Of a stretch of DNA of 64,000 bases, positions 9,901-17,732 are shown piece after piece. How positions within the stretch are numbered: the stretch's first letter is position 1; each line of letters opens with the position of its first letter. This stretch comes from CADEDH01 sp050330635 (GTDB lineage: Bacteria > Actinomycetota > Acidimicrobiia > Acidimicrobiales > SZUA-35), in NCBI GenBank assembly GCA_050330635.1, contig JBHJNQ010000017.1, positions 62,001 to 126,000 on the forward strand, in the 5' to 3' direction. A program made the translations under genes and the position numbers. The notes beneath the pieces were generated by a model that was not told the DNA's origin, made no database searches, and was given only the letters and a program-made list of their open reading frames with translations.

Positions 9901-10256
9901 GCCTCGTCGCTGTCGTCGTGGTCCTCGTCGGCGGCGACCGTCTCATCGGCCGTGCCCGGGGGCGGACCGACGAGGCCGGTCAGCAGCCGGTCGATCCGGT
10001 CGATCTCGCCCTTGAAGTCGGCCATGACGATGGCCCGTTCCGATCCACGGACGGTCCGGCCGACGTCGTCGAGCGCCTCGACCGCGTCGTCATAGAGACG
10101 GAGGAGGGCGGCGATCCAGGTCTGGGGGTGGTTCTCGAGGTAGGCGACACCGGCCTCGTCGGCCGTGCCGTCGAGGTGGGCCTGCGCCAGGTCGTAGATC
10201 TCGCGTGCCGTCAGCGTGGAGGGCTGGGCGGAGGTAGTGGAAATCAGTCTCTCCAT
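6915..10256 (-). CDS. SNF2-family DEAD/DEAH-box ATPase with DUF3670-like region
   Basis: About 1,113 residues, a double-stranded DNA translocase of the Swi2/Snf2 family, probably acting in repair or in clearing protein-DNA or RNA-polymerase complexes. The N-terminal half is poorly conserved and acidic. A DUF3670-like segment follows (LVRSRGRWVELDRTDLAEA). Motor motifs are in order: motif I LALDMGLGKTPTML (about 630-643), motif II VVLDEAQAIKNP (DEAQ), motif III VALTGTPIENGLGDLW, motif V LSLKAGGTGLNLTAA and motif VI DQARDRVWRIGQTSTV. All catalytic residues are present. The ATG at 10256 is preferred; a GTG five codons earlier is possible. TTGACC at 10291-10296 (minus strand) is a possible -35. 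It overlaps the small basic gene downstream. No restriction or defence genes adjoin it. Confidence 0.9.
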   Translation of the reverse strand: MERLISTTSAQPSTLTAREIYDLAQAHLDGTADEAGVAYLENHPQTWIAALLRLYDDAVEALDDVGRTVRGSERAIVMADFKGEIDRIDRLLTGLVGPPPGTADETVAADEDHDDSDEAGDEGPVGIAQLQLSWTTGQVVAWSGGPGADVEGLDELRQRLATAGGGAIGWQEHAPVKLPTGGKADAVTIPIEAGLGWLVGLARTADPETCGPSVRWLGLVTALAVRLVVQGRMVPQLKKARRPHDAAGNDDKSYFGVRWAPTLVDGDEFKELAACVPGTISVLENRPDAKAMTHAVLSDLVTTICNEAASRLDVPAAPPDPSSKGDVAEAFLARLDGEPFTAPSRLASELGRRIDQWSRAISGTTRSTLVLQLDPPDDAGAWYLAVLAHNNEHHLLPVEQVIVNSSNTRRKEVEEELSRLERLYPELLRPGGRRRGEVVLSQDEAWRLMTSAGQVLQAAGFDVRAPALSRKRPSPALRLTSENAQESVVGAQQLANVRWSVVFDDIELSAAQIAELAAQARPLVRSRGRWVELDRTDLAEAAAALAERADKTRLTGADMLRHALGLEGTPFSGGISISGDGWAAELLRSAAELPESAPTRPEGFVGELRSYQADARMWLGFLDGAGLGGCLALDMGLGKTPTMLAHIRATMDHGPALVVAPPAVVGNWAAEAARFVPDLRVIVHHGPNRAEPESIPALALRADLVITTYGTAVRDVDALEEIAWGKVVLDEAQAIKNPTSETAQQLRRIGARTRVALTGTPIENGLGDLWAIMDYTNPGLVGPRAPFVAQLSQNDDAKHGAERALRALNGILVFRRTKAEPSIAAELPDRIDELDQCSMTAEQIGLYQAVLDNLLLSTSTEEGPNNKGAVLAAITALKQICNHPVAYQNDDRPLDGRSGKLARLNEIVDNVFAAGERVLIFTHFASWGEKLADYLTTRTGVPIACYHGGLSRTARDRMVAEFQASTEAGAMVLSLKAGGTGLNLTAASHVVLYDRWWNPAVEDQARDRVWRIGQTSTVICHRLICPGTVDERVEEVVAGKRQIADMVLPKSSSVGDLDAEQLQRALGIDPDLVLADFDSDLVVESGSGEDDDAEGQPEADGDRAAAERQGVSA

Positions 10257-10652
10257 TTCTGGGTGAACCACGACTCGGCCCGGGTCCCTGGGTCAAGGTT
10301 GCCCGTGACCGAGCGGCCGCTCAGCGGCGCGGCCGTTCGCTGTTGTTCCTCGGCTGGCCCGCTCTCGCCCATTGCCCGGGCGATGCCCCACGAGGCAGCA
10401 CAACCTGCGGGAACCGAGACGCACGGTTGGAGCGCCTCAGACTCCGATCCTAGCTCCAATCGGACCCGGGGCCACGAATCGTCAGCGTTTCGGTCGCATC
10501 TCCCGCCTCCCCGGACCGGTCGTCGGAGGACCGCTCCGGGTCTGTCGCTGCCACCGTCACCGGCGACCCACACTAGTGTTGGCCCCCGGCGACGGTCGGG
10601 CGTTCCGGCCGCACGGACGACGCCCGGCGGCAGCGCCGGTGAGGAGGCAGCG
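10257..10652. other. 396-base divergent intergenic region between SNF2 and SDR genes
   Basis: I find no convincing gene. It must hold the promoters of both divergent genes. Visible elements are a perfect 10-base palindrome ACACTAGTGT at 10570-10579, which contains a TAnnnT hexamer and could be an operator or -10 region for the SDR gene, and TTGACC on the minus strand at 10291-10296 upstream of the SNF2 gene. A clear GGAGG precedes the SDR start. Both strands have open frames here, but they are continuations of antisense frames with no start signal. Confidence 0.45.
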
Positions 10653-11456
10653 ATGGAGGTCCGCGATCGGGTCTGTGTGGTCACGGGAGGCGGCAGCGGT
10701 ATTGGCAAGGCACTGTGTGAGCGGTTCGCCGCCGACGGGGCCCGGGGGATCGTCGTGGTCGATCGTGACGGTGACGGGGCCCGGGCCGTGGCCTCGTCGG
10801 TCGGCGGCCGGGCGGAGGTGGTCGACGTGGGCTCCGAGGTCGAGCTGACCGGCGCCCTGCGGGCCATCGAGGACGAGCTCGGCCCGATCGACGTGTTGTG
10901 CAACAACGCCGGCATCGCCAGCGGGGCCGATCCGCTGACCACGCCGATCGAGGAGTGGCAGCGACAGTGGGACATCAACGTCATGTCGCACGTGTACGCC
11001 ATCCGGGCCGTGCTCCCGGGCATGCTGGCCCGGGGCGAGGGCCACATCCAGCACACGGCGTCGATGGCCGGCATCCTCACCAGCCACGGCAACGCCCCCT
11101 ACGCCACGACCAAGCATGCCGTCGTCGGTCTGGCCGAGTGGATGTCGATCACCTACCACCATCGCGGCATCCGGACCTACCTCCTGGCACCACTGGGCGT
11201 GCGGACCCCGATGCTGGGCGACCAGGCGGACTCGGAGTGGGCCCGGGCCGCCGCCGGGCCGATCGCCGAGCCGGAGGAGGTGGCGGAACAGGTCACCGAG
11301 GCCTTCGCCGCCGAGCGGTTCCTCGTCCTCACCAACCCCGTGGCCCAGGACTGGATGGAGTTTAAGACCAGCGATCCGGAGAAGTGGTTGACCGGGATGC
11401 GGCGGCTCCAGGTGCGGCTGGAGGGGGCCGGCGAGGCCGGGGCGCCGGCCTCGTGA
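10653..11456 (+). CDS. SDR-family NAD(P)-dependent oxidoreductase
   Basis: 267 residues of the classical short-chain dehydrogenase family. The dinucleotide motif TGGGSGIG is at about 11-18, NNAG at about 88-91, and the catalytic Tyr150/Lys154 pair in YATTKHA, with the serine in HTASMAG. The start is fixed by GGAGG eight bases before the ATG; the frame remains open far upstream antisense to the SNF2 gene, but that is not coding. The substrate-binding C-terminus (LGVRTPMLGDQADSEWARAAA) gives no specificity. It stands alone and is convergent with the DinB-like gene, sharing a hairpin between their stops. Family certain, substrate unknown. Confidence 0.9.
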   Translation: MEVRDRVCVVTGGGSGIGKALCERFAADGARGIVVVDRDGDGARAVASSVGGRAEVVDVGSEVELTGALRAIEDELGPIDVLCNNAGIASGADPLTTPIEEWQRQWDINVMSHVYAIRAVLPGMLARGEGHIQHTASMAGILTSHGNAPYATTKHAVVGLAEWMSITYHHRGIRTYLLAPLGVRTPMLGDQADSEWARAAAGPIAEPEEVAEQVTEAFAAERFLVLTNPVAQDWMEFKTSDPEKWLTGMRRLQVRLEGAGEAGAPAS

Positions 11457-11484
11457 GCGCCACCGGGCTCAGCCCGGGAGGCGC
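11457..11484. terminator. Bidirectional terminator hairpin between convergent genes
   Basis: Stem GCGCC-A-CCGGGC / GCCCGG-GA-GGCGC with a TCA loop (11469-11471), 11 base pairs with a small internal mismatch. It starts right after the SDR stop codon, and its loop is the stop codon of the facing DinB-like gene. No T-tract follows in either direction, as is common in very GC-rich genomes. Confidence 0.55.
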
Positions 11485-12191
11485 TTCATGCCCGGACCGT
11501 TGGCGTCGGTGTCACCCCAGAACTCGGGAAGGCGCAGGTAGCCGACCCGGGGCAGCTCGACGGCCAGGTCGAGACCCTGGTGGCGCTTGAGCCGCTGGAT
11601 GGTCCTCACGTGGGCCGCCAACTCGTAGAAGACCATCCACAGCGACGCCTCGAGGGTGTAGCCGATGTGGCCCGGCGGTTCGTCGACCCGGGCCGCCCCC
11701 CGGGGGAGGGTCCCGATCACGTACGCCCAGAACGGGGTGCCGTGGACGGTCTCGTAGGTGTCCCGCAGCACGTCGACGGGTTCGGTCTCGACCACGGTGG
11801 TCAGCCACCCGATGCCCAGCTCGAGCTTGGCCACCAGATCGGGCACGGCCCGGAACAGGTGCTCGTCGAGCATACGGTCCCACCGCGCCCGGGGACCCAG
11901 CCGATGGTCGTCCCACGAGATCGGCTCCGGCACGTCACCGTCGGGCCACAGGATGTGGGCACAGCGACGGCGGGTGAACACGAGCGAGTCCCATGCCATG
12001 TGGGACACCTGGCGGCGGATCGACCACCACATCCACTCCCGGTCGGGGTGGAGGTCGTCGAGGTCGAGCTGGGCGTCGGTCAGGCCCTCGAGCTCCGGTA
12101 GGAGCCAGTCGAGGATCAGGTGGTAGGTCGGCATGGTGCCGGGATCGAGCTCGGCCGGCATCTCCAGCACATCGGGTGTGGTGGGGCCCAT
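11469..12191 (-). CDS. DinB-like four-helix protein
   Basis: 240 residues resembling the DinB/YfiT metalloprotein superfamily: long helices with histidines placed for one metal ion (MPTYHLILDWLLPEL, VSHMAWDSLVFTRR) and a late segment YELAAHVRTIQRLK. Relatives include thiol-dependent (mycothiol or bacillithiol) transferases. The usual three-histidine set cannot be verified by eye, so catalysis is uncertain. There is no Shine-Dalgarno before the ATG; TAGGTT lies nine bases upstream, compatible with a leaderless transcript. It ends tail-to-tail against the SDR gene. A divergent neighbour at 12408 encodes another protein of the same broad superfamily, which may or may not be meaningful. Confidence 0.65.
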   Translation of the reverse strand: MGPTTPDVLEMPAELDPGTMPTYHLILDWLLPELEGLTDAQLDLDDLHPDREWMWWSIRRQVSHMAWDSLVFTRRRCAHILWPDGDVPEPISWDDHRLGPRARWDRMLDEHLFRAVPDLVAKLELGIGWLTTVVETEPVDVLRDTYETVHGTPFWAYVIGTLPRGAARVDEPPGHIGYTLEASLWMVFYELAAHVRTIQRLKRHQGLDLAVELPRVGYLRLPEFWGDTDANGPGMKRLPG

Positions 12192-12393
12192 CGCCCGACG
12201 AACCTAGTTTCGGGCGTCGCCGTCCGCCAGTCTTGCGGCCGACCGCTCCCGTCCCGCAGCCGCCGATCTCGGCCCTTTCACCTCCGACGGTCCGTGCCAC
12301 TCGCGGCTTCGGCGCGGGGCGCCTCGCTTCGAGTTCCGCCTGCGGCGAAACTCGTGGCTGTCACAAAATCCCGTGTCCACGCCCCCAAGCACC

Positions 12394-12399
12394 TAGCAT
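12394..12399 (+). promoter_or_regulatory. Candidate leaderless -10 element TAGCAT
   Basis: TAGCAT ends eight bases before the ATG at 12408, which has no Shine-Dalgarno. A transcript starting 6-8 bases downstream of this hexamer would begin at or next to the start codon. No convincing -35 was found. Confidence 0.45.
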
Positions 12400-12407
12400 C
12401 GCCGCCC

Positions 12408-13175
12408 ATGGAGCAGATCTGTGACGACCTGGCAGCCGAGCACGCCGCCCTGGACACCGTGGTGGCCGGCCTCGACGAGGCGGGATGGACGACGCCCACC
12501 CCGGCGGAGGGGTGGGACATCAAGGACACCATCGTCCACCTCGTCCAAGCCGATGTGGCGGCCCGCATCGCCGTCGAGGACCCGGAGGCGTTCGTCGAGG
12601 CCAAGCACGCCATCGCCGAGGGCCGGGGCCTCGACGCGTTCGGCTCGCTGGAGGGCCGGTCGGGGGCGGAGGTGCTGGCCTGGTGGCGGGATGAACGGTC
12701 GAGGATGCTGGCCGCCTTCCGCTCGCGTGGGCCGAAGGACCGCATCCCCTGGTTCGGACCCGACATGAGCACCCTGTCGTTCGCCACCGCCCGCCTGATG
12801 GAGACGTGGGCCCATGGCCACGACATCGCCGACACCGTGGGGGCGGCGCTACCGGTCACCGACCGGTTGCGCCACGTGTGCCACATCGGCGTGACGACCC
12901 GGGGATGGAGCTACGTCAATCGGGGACTCGAGGTCCCGGCCGGCGATGTCCGGGTCGAGCTCGAGGCTCCCTCGGGCGCCGGGTGGACATGGGGACCGCC
13001 CGACGCCACCGATCGGATCACGGGCGACGCCGAGGAGTTCGCCCTCGTGGTCACCCAGCGGCGTCATCCCGACGACACGTCGCTGCGGGCCGAGGGGCCC
13101 CTGGCGGTGGAATGGCTCTCGCTGGCCCAGGCCTTCGCCGGCCCCCCGACACTGCCGGAGGGCCGCCGGGCCTGA
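12408..13175 (+). CDS. TIGR03084-family metal-binding protein (MDMPI/DinB-like)
   Basis: 255 residues. The start MEQICDDLAAEHAALDTVVAGL and the following W..PTPAEGWDIKDTIVHL, LMETWAHGHDIADTVG, match the TIGR03084 group, which has the N-terminal fold of mycothiol-dependent maleylpyruvate isomerase. The histidines in TIVHLVQADVAA and AHGHDIADT are the likely metal ligands. These proteins are confined largely to mycothiol-producing actinobacteria and are presumed thiol-dependent enzymes of unknown substrate. The gene is divergent from the DinB-like gene, with 216 bases between. Its stop codon lies within a stem shared with the facing dehydrogenase gene. Family assignment good; function only inferred. 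Confidence 0.8.
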   Translation: MEQICDDLAAEHAALDTVVAGLDEAGWTTPTPAEGWDIKDTIVHLVQADVAARIAVEDPEAFVEAKHAIAEGRGLDAFGSLEGRSGAEVLAWWRDERSRMLAAFRSRGPKDRIPWFGPDMSTLSFATARLMETWAHGHDIADTVGAALPVTDRLRHVCHIGVTTRGWSYVNRGLEVPAGDVRVELEAPSGAGWTWGPPDATDRITGDAEEFALVVTQRRHPDDTSLRAEGPLAVEWLSLAQAFAGPPTLPEGRRA

Positions 13176-13206
13176 CCGCCGGGCGCCGCCGCCGGGACGC
13201 GGTCAG
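13172..13206. terminator. Hairpin whose arms contain both convergent stop codons
   Basis: Perfect 8-base arms CTGACCGC (13172-13179) and GCGGTCAG (13199-13206), with a GC-rich 19-base interior. The plus-strand TGA (13173-13175) and the minus-strand stop (13203-13205) pair with each other. It probably terminates both facing genes. Confidence 0.5.
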
Positions 13207-14192
13207 AAGGTGACGGACACCTTGAGGGCACCCGCCGGCACGGGGTCGTTCGCCACCTCGAACGCCGCCGCGATCTCCTCGACCGGGTACACGTGGGACA
13301 GCAGGGGCGACACGTCGATGTGGCCCCCGGAGATCAGGTCGAGGGCGGTGCGGAACGACACGGCGTCGCCCTCGTCCTGGGCCCCGAACGTGCAGCTCGC
13401 CGTCAGCTTCTTACGGAAGAACTGGGCGAAGCTGATCGGGACGCTGTCGTCGGTGTCGGGCAGACCGAACCACAGGAGATCACCCCCTGGCCGCACCAGC
13501 TCGATCGACTGGTACAGGGTCTCGCGGCGGCCGACCGCCTCGACCACATAGTCGGCCCCGGCGCCGGTCGACTGGCGCACCGCGTCGGCCACGTCGACCT
13601 CTCCGGCGTTGACCGTGACGTCGGCACCGAAGGACGAGGCGACGGCGAGTCGGGCGTCGGACAGGTCGACGGCGATCAGTCGCGCCGCCCCGCTCCGCTT
13701 CAGCCAGTAGGTCCAGAACAACCCGGCCGACCCCTGACCCAGCACGACCACCGTCCGGCCCACCACGTCGACCGGGCGCTGACGGGCGGCGAAGATCACC
13801 GTGCCGAACTGCTGGGCCATGAGGAGCTCCTGCTCGGGCACCGGCGACTGGGGAAGGGGAAGCACGTAGCGGCCCTTCATCCGTTGATATTCACTGAACC
13901 CCTCCGACGATCCGGCAAAGGGGAAGCAGAGCACCCGGGTGCCCGGTTCGATGCCCTCGGCCCGGGAGTCGACGACCTCGCCGATGCCCTCGTGCCCCGG
14001 GTAACCATGGGGGCAGGGCATCGGGAACCCGACACCGGCCCCGTGGCACACCACGTGGAGGTCCGATCCGCAGATCGAGGCCATCGTGGTCCTGACCAGG
14101 ATCTGGCCGTCATCGATGGTCGGCACGGGAGCCTCGACGCAGCGCATGTCGTTCACGCCATGCATCTGTCCGGCTCGCATCGTCTCGGCCAC
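13203..14192 (-). CDS. Zinc-type alcohol/threonine dehydrogenase-like MDR protein
   Basis: 329 residues of the medium-chain dehydrogenase family. The GroES-like part carries ASICGSDLHVV (catalytic zinc cysteine) and GYPGHEGIGEVVD (GHE motif). The Rossmann part has VVLGQGSAGLFWTYWLK for NAD(P). The cluster of four structural-zinc cysteines is not visible, as in many sorbitol- and threonine-dehydrogenase-like members. The GTG start is chosen because AGGAGG is placed six bases before it; an ATG four codons later (MRAGQMHG) is possible. It would oxidise an alcohol or reduce an aldehyde or ketone in the cytosol; the substrate is not evident. It stands alone, converging on the TIGR03084 gene. Confidence 0.85.
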   Translation of the reverse strand: MAETMRAGQMHGVNDMRCVEAPVPTIDDGQILVRTTMASICGSDLHVVCHGAGVGFPMPCPHGYPGHEGIGEVVDSRAEGIEPGTRVLCFPFAGSSEGFSEYQRMKGRYVLPLPQSPVPEQELLMAQQFGTVIFAARQRPVDVVGRTVVVLGQGSAGLFWTYWLKRSGAARLIAVDLSDARLAVASSFGADVTVNAGEVDVADAVRQSTGAGADYVVEAVGRRETLYQSIELVRPGGDLLWFGLPDTDDSVPISFAQFFRKKLTASCTFGAQDEGDAVSFRTALDLISGGHIDVSPLLSHVYPVEEIAAAFEVANDPVPAGALKVSVTF

Positions 14193-14367
14193 GTGGCCCT
14201 CCTCGTTCCTCGGCTGCTCCCGGCGACGTGCGCCGGCCCGGTTCCATCGGGGTCCGGCGTCGACCGATCATGTCGCACCCGACGGCGGTTGGCCAGCGGG
14301 GGGCGGAGCCACCGGTGGGGAGGGCGGCGACCGGAGGCGACGAGTCATCACGGTCGTAGCATCGACG

Positions 14368-15420
14368 ATGGAGGACAAGGAGCGGAACCGGATGGAGCGA
14401 CTGCGAGCGGCCCTGTTCGTCGATTTCGACGACGTGTTCGCCACCCTCGTCGGTCGCGACCGGCGGTTCGCCGTCGTCGCCCTACGACCCGGTCAGCTGT
14501 TGGCCTTGCTGACCGGGAGCGCATCATCGCCGTCCGGGGGGCGTCGCGACGTCCTGGTCCGGCGGGTCTACCTCGGGGCCAGGGTGGGCGGCGGGGACGC
14601 CACCACCGATGGCTCGGCCCCGGTCGTCCGGGAGCGTCTCCGCTCGGCGTGGACCGACGCCGGGTTCGAGGTGGTCGACGACGCCACGGCCGGTGGCGGA
14701 ACCGGCGTCCGATTGGCGGTCGACGTCATGACGTTGCTCGGCCACGCCACCCGCTTCGACGAGGTGCTGATCGCCGCCGCCGACGCGGTGTACCTGCCGG
14801 TCCTGCAGGCGGTACGGTCCCACGATCGGCGGACGACGATCCTGGTTCCGGGACCGGTTGCGCCGCGCTATGCCGCCGCCGCTGACCACCGCCTCGATCT
14901 GGCCGCCCTCCTCGCCCCGTCGCTCGACGACGGTGACGAGCGCCCGGAGGTCGCCGGGGGTAGCCACCTCCGGGTCGTGCCCTCGGCCGGCGTGGCACCC
15001 GAGCGCCAGGAGGGGCCGTGGGGCCGGTGGCCTCCCGACGGCGCCGGCATGTCCCCCTCGATCGAACAGCTGTGCATCGCCACCGGCATGCCGGCGCTCC
15101 CGTCCCGGCTGTGGCCCGGGGTGTTCAGCTTCCTCGCCGCCGGTGCCCACCGGGCTCGGGAGCTCGACGATCTGGCCCGCTGGGTTCAGGACTGGCTGGT
15201 CGACAACGGCGTGCCCGTCGACCTGAACGCCCTCCACTTCGTCACCCGGGCCGCCTTTCCCGACGGCCTGCGCCGATCGTCGTCACCGGCCGAGCCGGAG
15301 GCGGCCCAGCTGGTCAACGAGTTCCGCCATCACGTGGCGGCGGTGGCTGCGGTGCAGGGGGTCCGCCTCAGCGAGCGCGACGCCCACGCCTTCCAGGCGT
15401 GGTTGGCCGGCACGGCCTGA
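14368..15420 (+). CDS. NYN (PIN-like) domain protein with unassigned C-terminal domain
   Basis: 350 residues. Residues about 10-190 look like a NYN-type PIN nuclease domain: AALFVDFDDVFATL, VRLAVDVMTLLGHAT and VLIAAADAVYLPVLQAV carry acidic residues at the positions expected for metal-dependent RNA cleavage, although the usual SGDSDF motif is degenerate. A charged linker (about 195-235) leads to a second helical domain (IEQLCIATGMPALPSRLW to DAHAFQAWLAGTA) that I do not recognise. TAGCAT lies five bases before the ATG at 14368; an alternative ATG at 14392 has AAGGAG nine bases upstream. It is a single gene. It may be an RNase or an RNA-binding relative. Confidence 0.65.
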   Translation: MEDKERNRMERLRAALFVDFDDVFATLVGRDRRFAVVALRPGQLLALLTGSASSPSGGRRDVLVRRVYLGARVGGGDATTDGSAPVVRERLRSAWTDAGFEVVDDATAGGGTGVRLAVDVMTLLGHATRFDEVLIAAADAVYLPVLQAVRSHDRRTTILVPGPVAPRYAAAADHRLDLAALLAPSLDDGDERPEVAGGSHLRVVPSAGVAPERQEGPWGRWPPDGAGMSPSIEQLCIATGMPALPSRLWPGVFSFLAAGAHRARELDDLARWVQDWLVDNGVPVDLNALHFVTRAAFPDGLRRSSSPAEPEAAQLVNEFRHHVAAVAAVQGVRLSERDAHAFQAWLAGTA

Positions 15421-15495
15421 GCGGCCCGGTCAGTCGTCGCGGCACGAGGCGGCGACCCGGTCGGCCTCGGCATCGGTGATTCCCGGTCTGCTCGG

Positions 15496-16545
15496 TCAGA
15501 GCCTGGGCACCACGTCGTTGGCCAGGCGCTCGAGGTTGCCGGCCATGACGTCGGGGTCGATCCCGGGCGGGAGGCCCGAGGTGGCGATGTCGGTGATGCC
15601 GAAGGCGTCGATGAACGACCGTAACTCCTCGACGCACCGGTCGGCCGTTCCGATGATGACGTTCTGGGGGATGGCGTCGTCATCGCCCCAGGCGTAGCGG
15701 TCGGGGGTCTCGGCCATGAACCGGTTGTAGATGCTCATCCGGTACCGCTCGGCGGTGCGGACCATCGGCCAGTCCCGGTCCGGGTCGTCGGTCACGAACA
15801 CCGAACGGATGATGCCGACCCGGTGGTTCGACGGGTTCCCGCCGGCCTCGATCACCGCCCGGCGCCACGGGTCGAGCACCTCGCTCCTTCGTCCCTGGGG
15901 GAGGAGGTTGGTGCCGAACCGGGCCGCCCGGCGGGCTCCGGCCTCGCTCATGGCCGCCACCCACAGCGGCGGTCCGCCGGGCTGCACGGGTTTCGGGTGG
16001 ACGTCGACGCCGTCAAGGCGGTAGCGCCGTCCCCGGTAGTCGAACGGGCCGTCACTCCAGGCCAGGCGGAGGATGTCGATCGCCTCCTCCGTCATCGACA
16101 CCCGGTTACGCAGTGGTACCCCGAAGGCCTCGAACTCGGCTGGCACGTACCCCATGCCGATGCCCAGTTCGATGCGGCCCCCGCTGATGTGGTCGAGGAC
16201 GGCCAGCTCCTCGGCCAAGCGCACCGGGTGGTACAGCGGGAGCAGGGCGATGTCGTTCGAGATCCGGATGCGTTCGGTCCTGGCGGCGATGGCGCCCGCC
16301 AACGGCTGGAAGGCCGGGAGGTAGCCGTCGGCCAGGAAGTGGTGCTCGGTGAACCACACGTGATCGAAGCCGAGACCGTCGGCCAGGGCGGCCTGTTCGA
16401 TGGTGGCCCGGTACACGTCGGTCATGGTCATGGCGCTGTCCGGGTGGCGGCGGCAGTCGTACATGACACCGAACCGCAGCGACGGCCGGCCGGACGGTGC
16501 GCCCGGACCCTCGGCGGTGGTGGGGTTGGCGGGGGGACCGGTCAC
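15496..16545 (-). CDS. LLM-class flavin-dependent oxidoreductase
   Basis: 349 residues, luciferase-like. Signatures: LRFGVMYDCRRHPDS at the first strand, GFDHVWFTEHHFLADGY, TERIRISNDIALLPLYHP, HISGGRIELGIGMGYVPAEF and PLWVAAMSEAGARRAARFG. The WFTEHH motif is closer to the FMN/alkanal-type subgroup than to the small F420 subgroup. The GTG start overlaps the stop of the upstream amidohydrolase gene (GTGA), so the two are coupled, suggesting consecutive steps on one compound. About 15 low-complexity residues precede the barrel. Family firm; chemistry unspecified. Confidence 0.87.
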   Translation of the reverse strand: MTGPPANPTTAEGPGAPSGRPSLRFGVMYDCRRHPDSAMTMTDVYRATIEQAALADGLGFDHVWFTEHHFLADGYLPAFQPLAGAIAARTERIRISNDIALLPLYHPVRLAEELAVLDHISGGRIELGIGMGYVPAEFEAFGVPLRNRVSMTEEAIDILRLAWSDGPFDYRGRRYRLDGVDVHPKPVQPGGPPLWVAAMSEAGARRAARFGTNLLPQGRRSEVLDPWRRAVIEAGGNPSNHRVGIIRSVFVTDDPDRDWPMVRTAERYRMSIYNRFMAETPDRYAWGDDDAIPQNVIIGTADRCVEELRSFIDAFGITDIATSGLPPGIDPDVMAGNLERLANDVVPRL

Positions 16546-17603
16546 GGGCGCAGCTCCTGTCGGGGCGATGGGGACGGAACAACCGCCTCGTCACCGGTCG
16601 GGTCGAGGCGGTAGAAGCGGGAGGCGGAGTCGTGGAACAGGTCGGCCTTCTCGGTCGGGGAGGCATCCTCCACCATCCGCTGGAAGGCGTTCCACAGCAC
16701 CGTGTAGCTGCACGAGCGACGGTCGACGGGGAAGTTCGACTCGAACATGCAGCGGTCGGTGCCGAATCGCTCGATGCACCAGGACACCACACCACCCCAG
16801 GCGTCGGCCAGGTCCTGGGACGACGGCGCCGTCGGGCGGTGGTGCCATCCCAGGCCGTAGAGCGCCATCCCGATCCCGCCCAGCTTCAGGTGCAGGTTCG
16901 GCAGCTCGGCCAGGCGGGCCATGGCGGGCCGCCACCGTTCGAGCACCTCGTCGCGCCGGCCGGCGTAGGGACCGACACCGAGCGGGCCGCCCAGGTGGTC
17001 GAGCACGATGGGTACGTCGGGATGGGCCGCCGCCAGCTCCGCCAGCTCGTCGAGCTGGGGATGATAGAGCCAGGCATCGAAGGAGAAGCCGAGGCGGCCG
17101 AGGGTGTCGAGCCCGAACCCGAACGCCGGATCGGTGAGGAGGTGCTGCGGTGGTCGGGTGTGGGCGTTGTGGACCTCGGGGCTGGCGTCCCACGAGGTGG
17201 CGTGACGGATGCCGCGGAACAGACCGCCCCCGGCCTCGGCGTGGGCCTCGAGCACGGCCGCCACCCCGGCGCCGAGGGTGAGGTCGGCGTAGGAGACGAT
17301 GCCGTCGATGGTGGCGCCCTGGTCGGCCGAGCTCCGACCCTGCTCGGCGATGGCTCGCACGAACTCGGTTTCTCCCACCGGCCGCAGCTCCTCCGGCCCG
17401 TCCTCCCGGTAGGCCGACAGGCACTCGACGAACACGGTGCGCACCACGTGGTGCCCGGCCCCGGTGTCGGCCCGCAACTCTTCGAGCAGGTAGCGCTCGG
17501 ACGGGTGGTCCCACAGGTGGTGGTGGGGGTCGCAGATCGGGATGTCGGGGTCGAGGGGCGATTCGTCGCATGTGGCCAGCCAGGCGCGGTGCTCGGGTTG
17601 CAT
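16542..17603 (-). CDS. Amidohydrolase-2 family metal-dependent hydrolase
   Basis: 353 residues. The metal motif DPHHHLWD is at about 25-32, with later barrel histidines in PIVLDHLGGPLG and the C-terminal MFESNFPVDR aspartate region. This is the amidohydrolase_2 family (lactonases, decarboxylases and dihydroxy-acid hydrolases such as LigI- or ACMSD-like enzymes). Partners in actinobacteria include LLM oxidoreductases, as here, where the LLM start overlaps this stop. A lactonase or vinylogous-acid decarboxylase after a Baeyer-Villiger-type oxidation is plausible inference. The ATG at 17603 has TAGACC six bases upstream, one base off the TAnnnT pattern seen elsewhere. Confidence 0.85.
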   Translation of the reverse strand: MQPEHRAWLATCDESPLDPDIPICDPHHHLWDHPSERYLLEELRADTGAGHHVVRTVFVECLSAYREDGPEELRPVGETEFVRAIAEQGRSSADQGATIDGIVSYADLTLGAGVAAVLEAHAEAGGGLFRGIRHATSWDASPEVHNAHTRPPQHLLTDPAFGFGLDTLGRLGFSFDAWLYHPQLDELAELAAAHPDVPIVLDHLGGPLGVGPYAGRRDEVLERWRPAMARLAELPNLHLKLGGIGMALYGLGWHHRPTAPSSQDLADAWGGVVSWCIERFGTDRCMFESNFPVDRRSCSYTVLWNAFQRMVEDASPTEKADLFHDSASRFYRLDPTGDEAVVPSPSPRQELRP

Positions 17604-17667
17604 GCCCTTGGTCTAGGGGCCGGTGCCGCCGTCCTCAAGTCGACGGTGGATCGGGGTCCAGCTGTTG

Positions 17668-17673
17668 TATGAT
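17668..17673 (+). promoter_or_regulatory. Candidate -10 element TATGAT for the P-loop gene
   Basis: TATGAT is one base from the consensus TATAAT, which is striking in this GC-rich DNA. A start site near 17680 would give a leader of about 170 bases before the ATG at 17850. I see no good -35. Confidence 0.4.
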
Positions 17674-17684
17674 CTTGGGGCACC

Positions 17685-17697
17685 GGTTTCGAAACGG
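17685..17697 (+). promoter_or_regulatory. Palindrome GTTTCGAAAC at the predicted transcription start
   Basis: GTTTCGAAAC (17686-17695) is a perfect 10-base palindrome just downstream of the TATGAT hexamer. It is a plausible operator or the first leader hairpin. No binding factor is suggested by neighbours. Confidence 0.3.
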
Positions 17698-17732
17698 ACT
17701 GGCTCTGTGCTGCGATCGACCCCTTTGGCGGA

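Noticed and set aside
9075..10652. Long open frame upstream of the SDR gene, antisense to the SNF2 gene
   Set aside because: It is a GC-driven shadow frame; the SDR family start and the GGAGG site place the real start at 10653.
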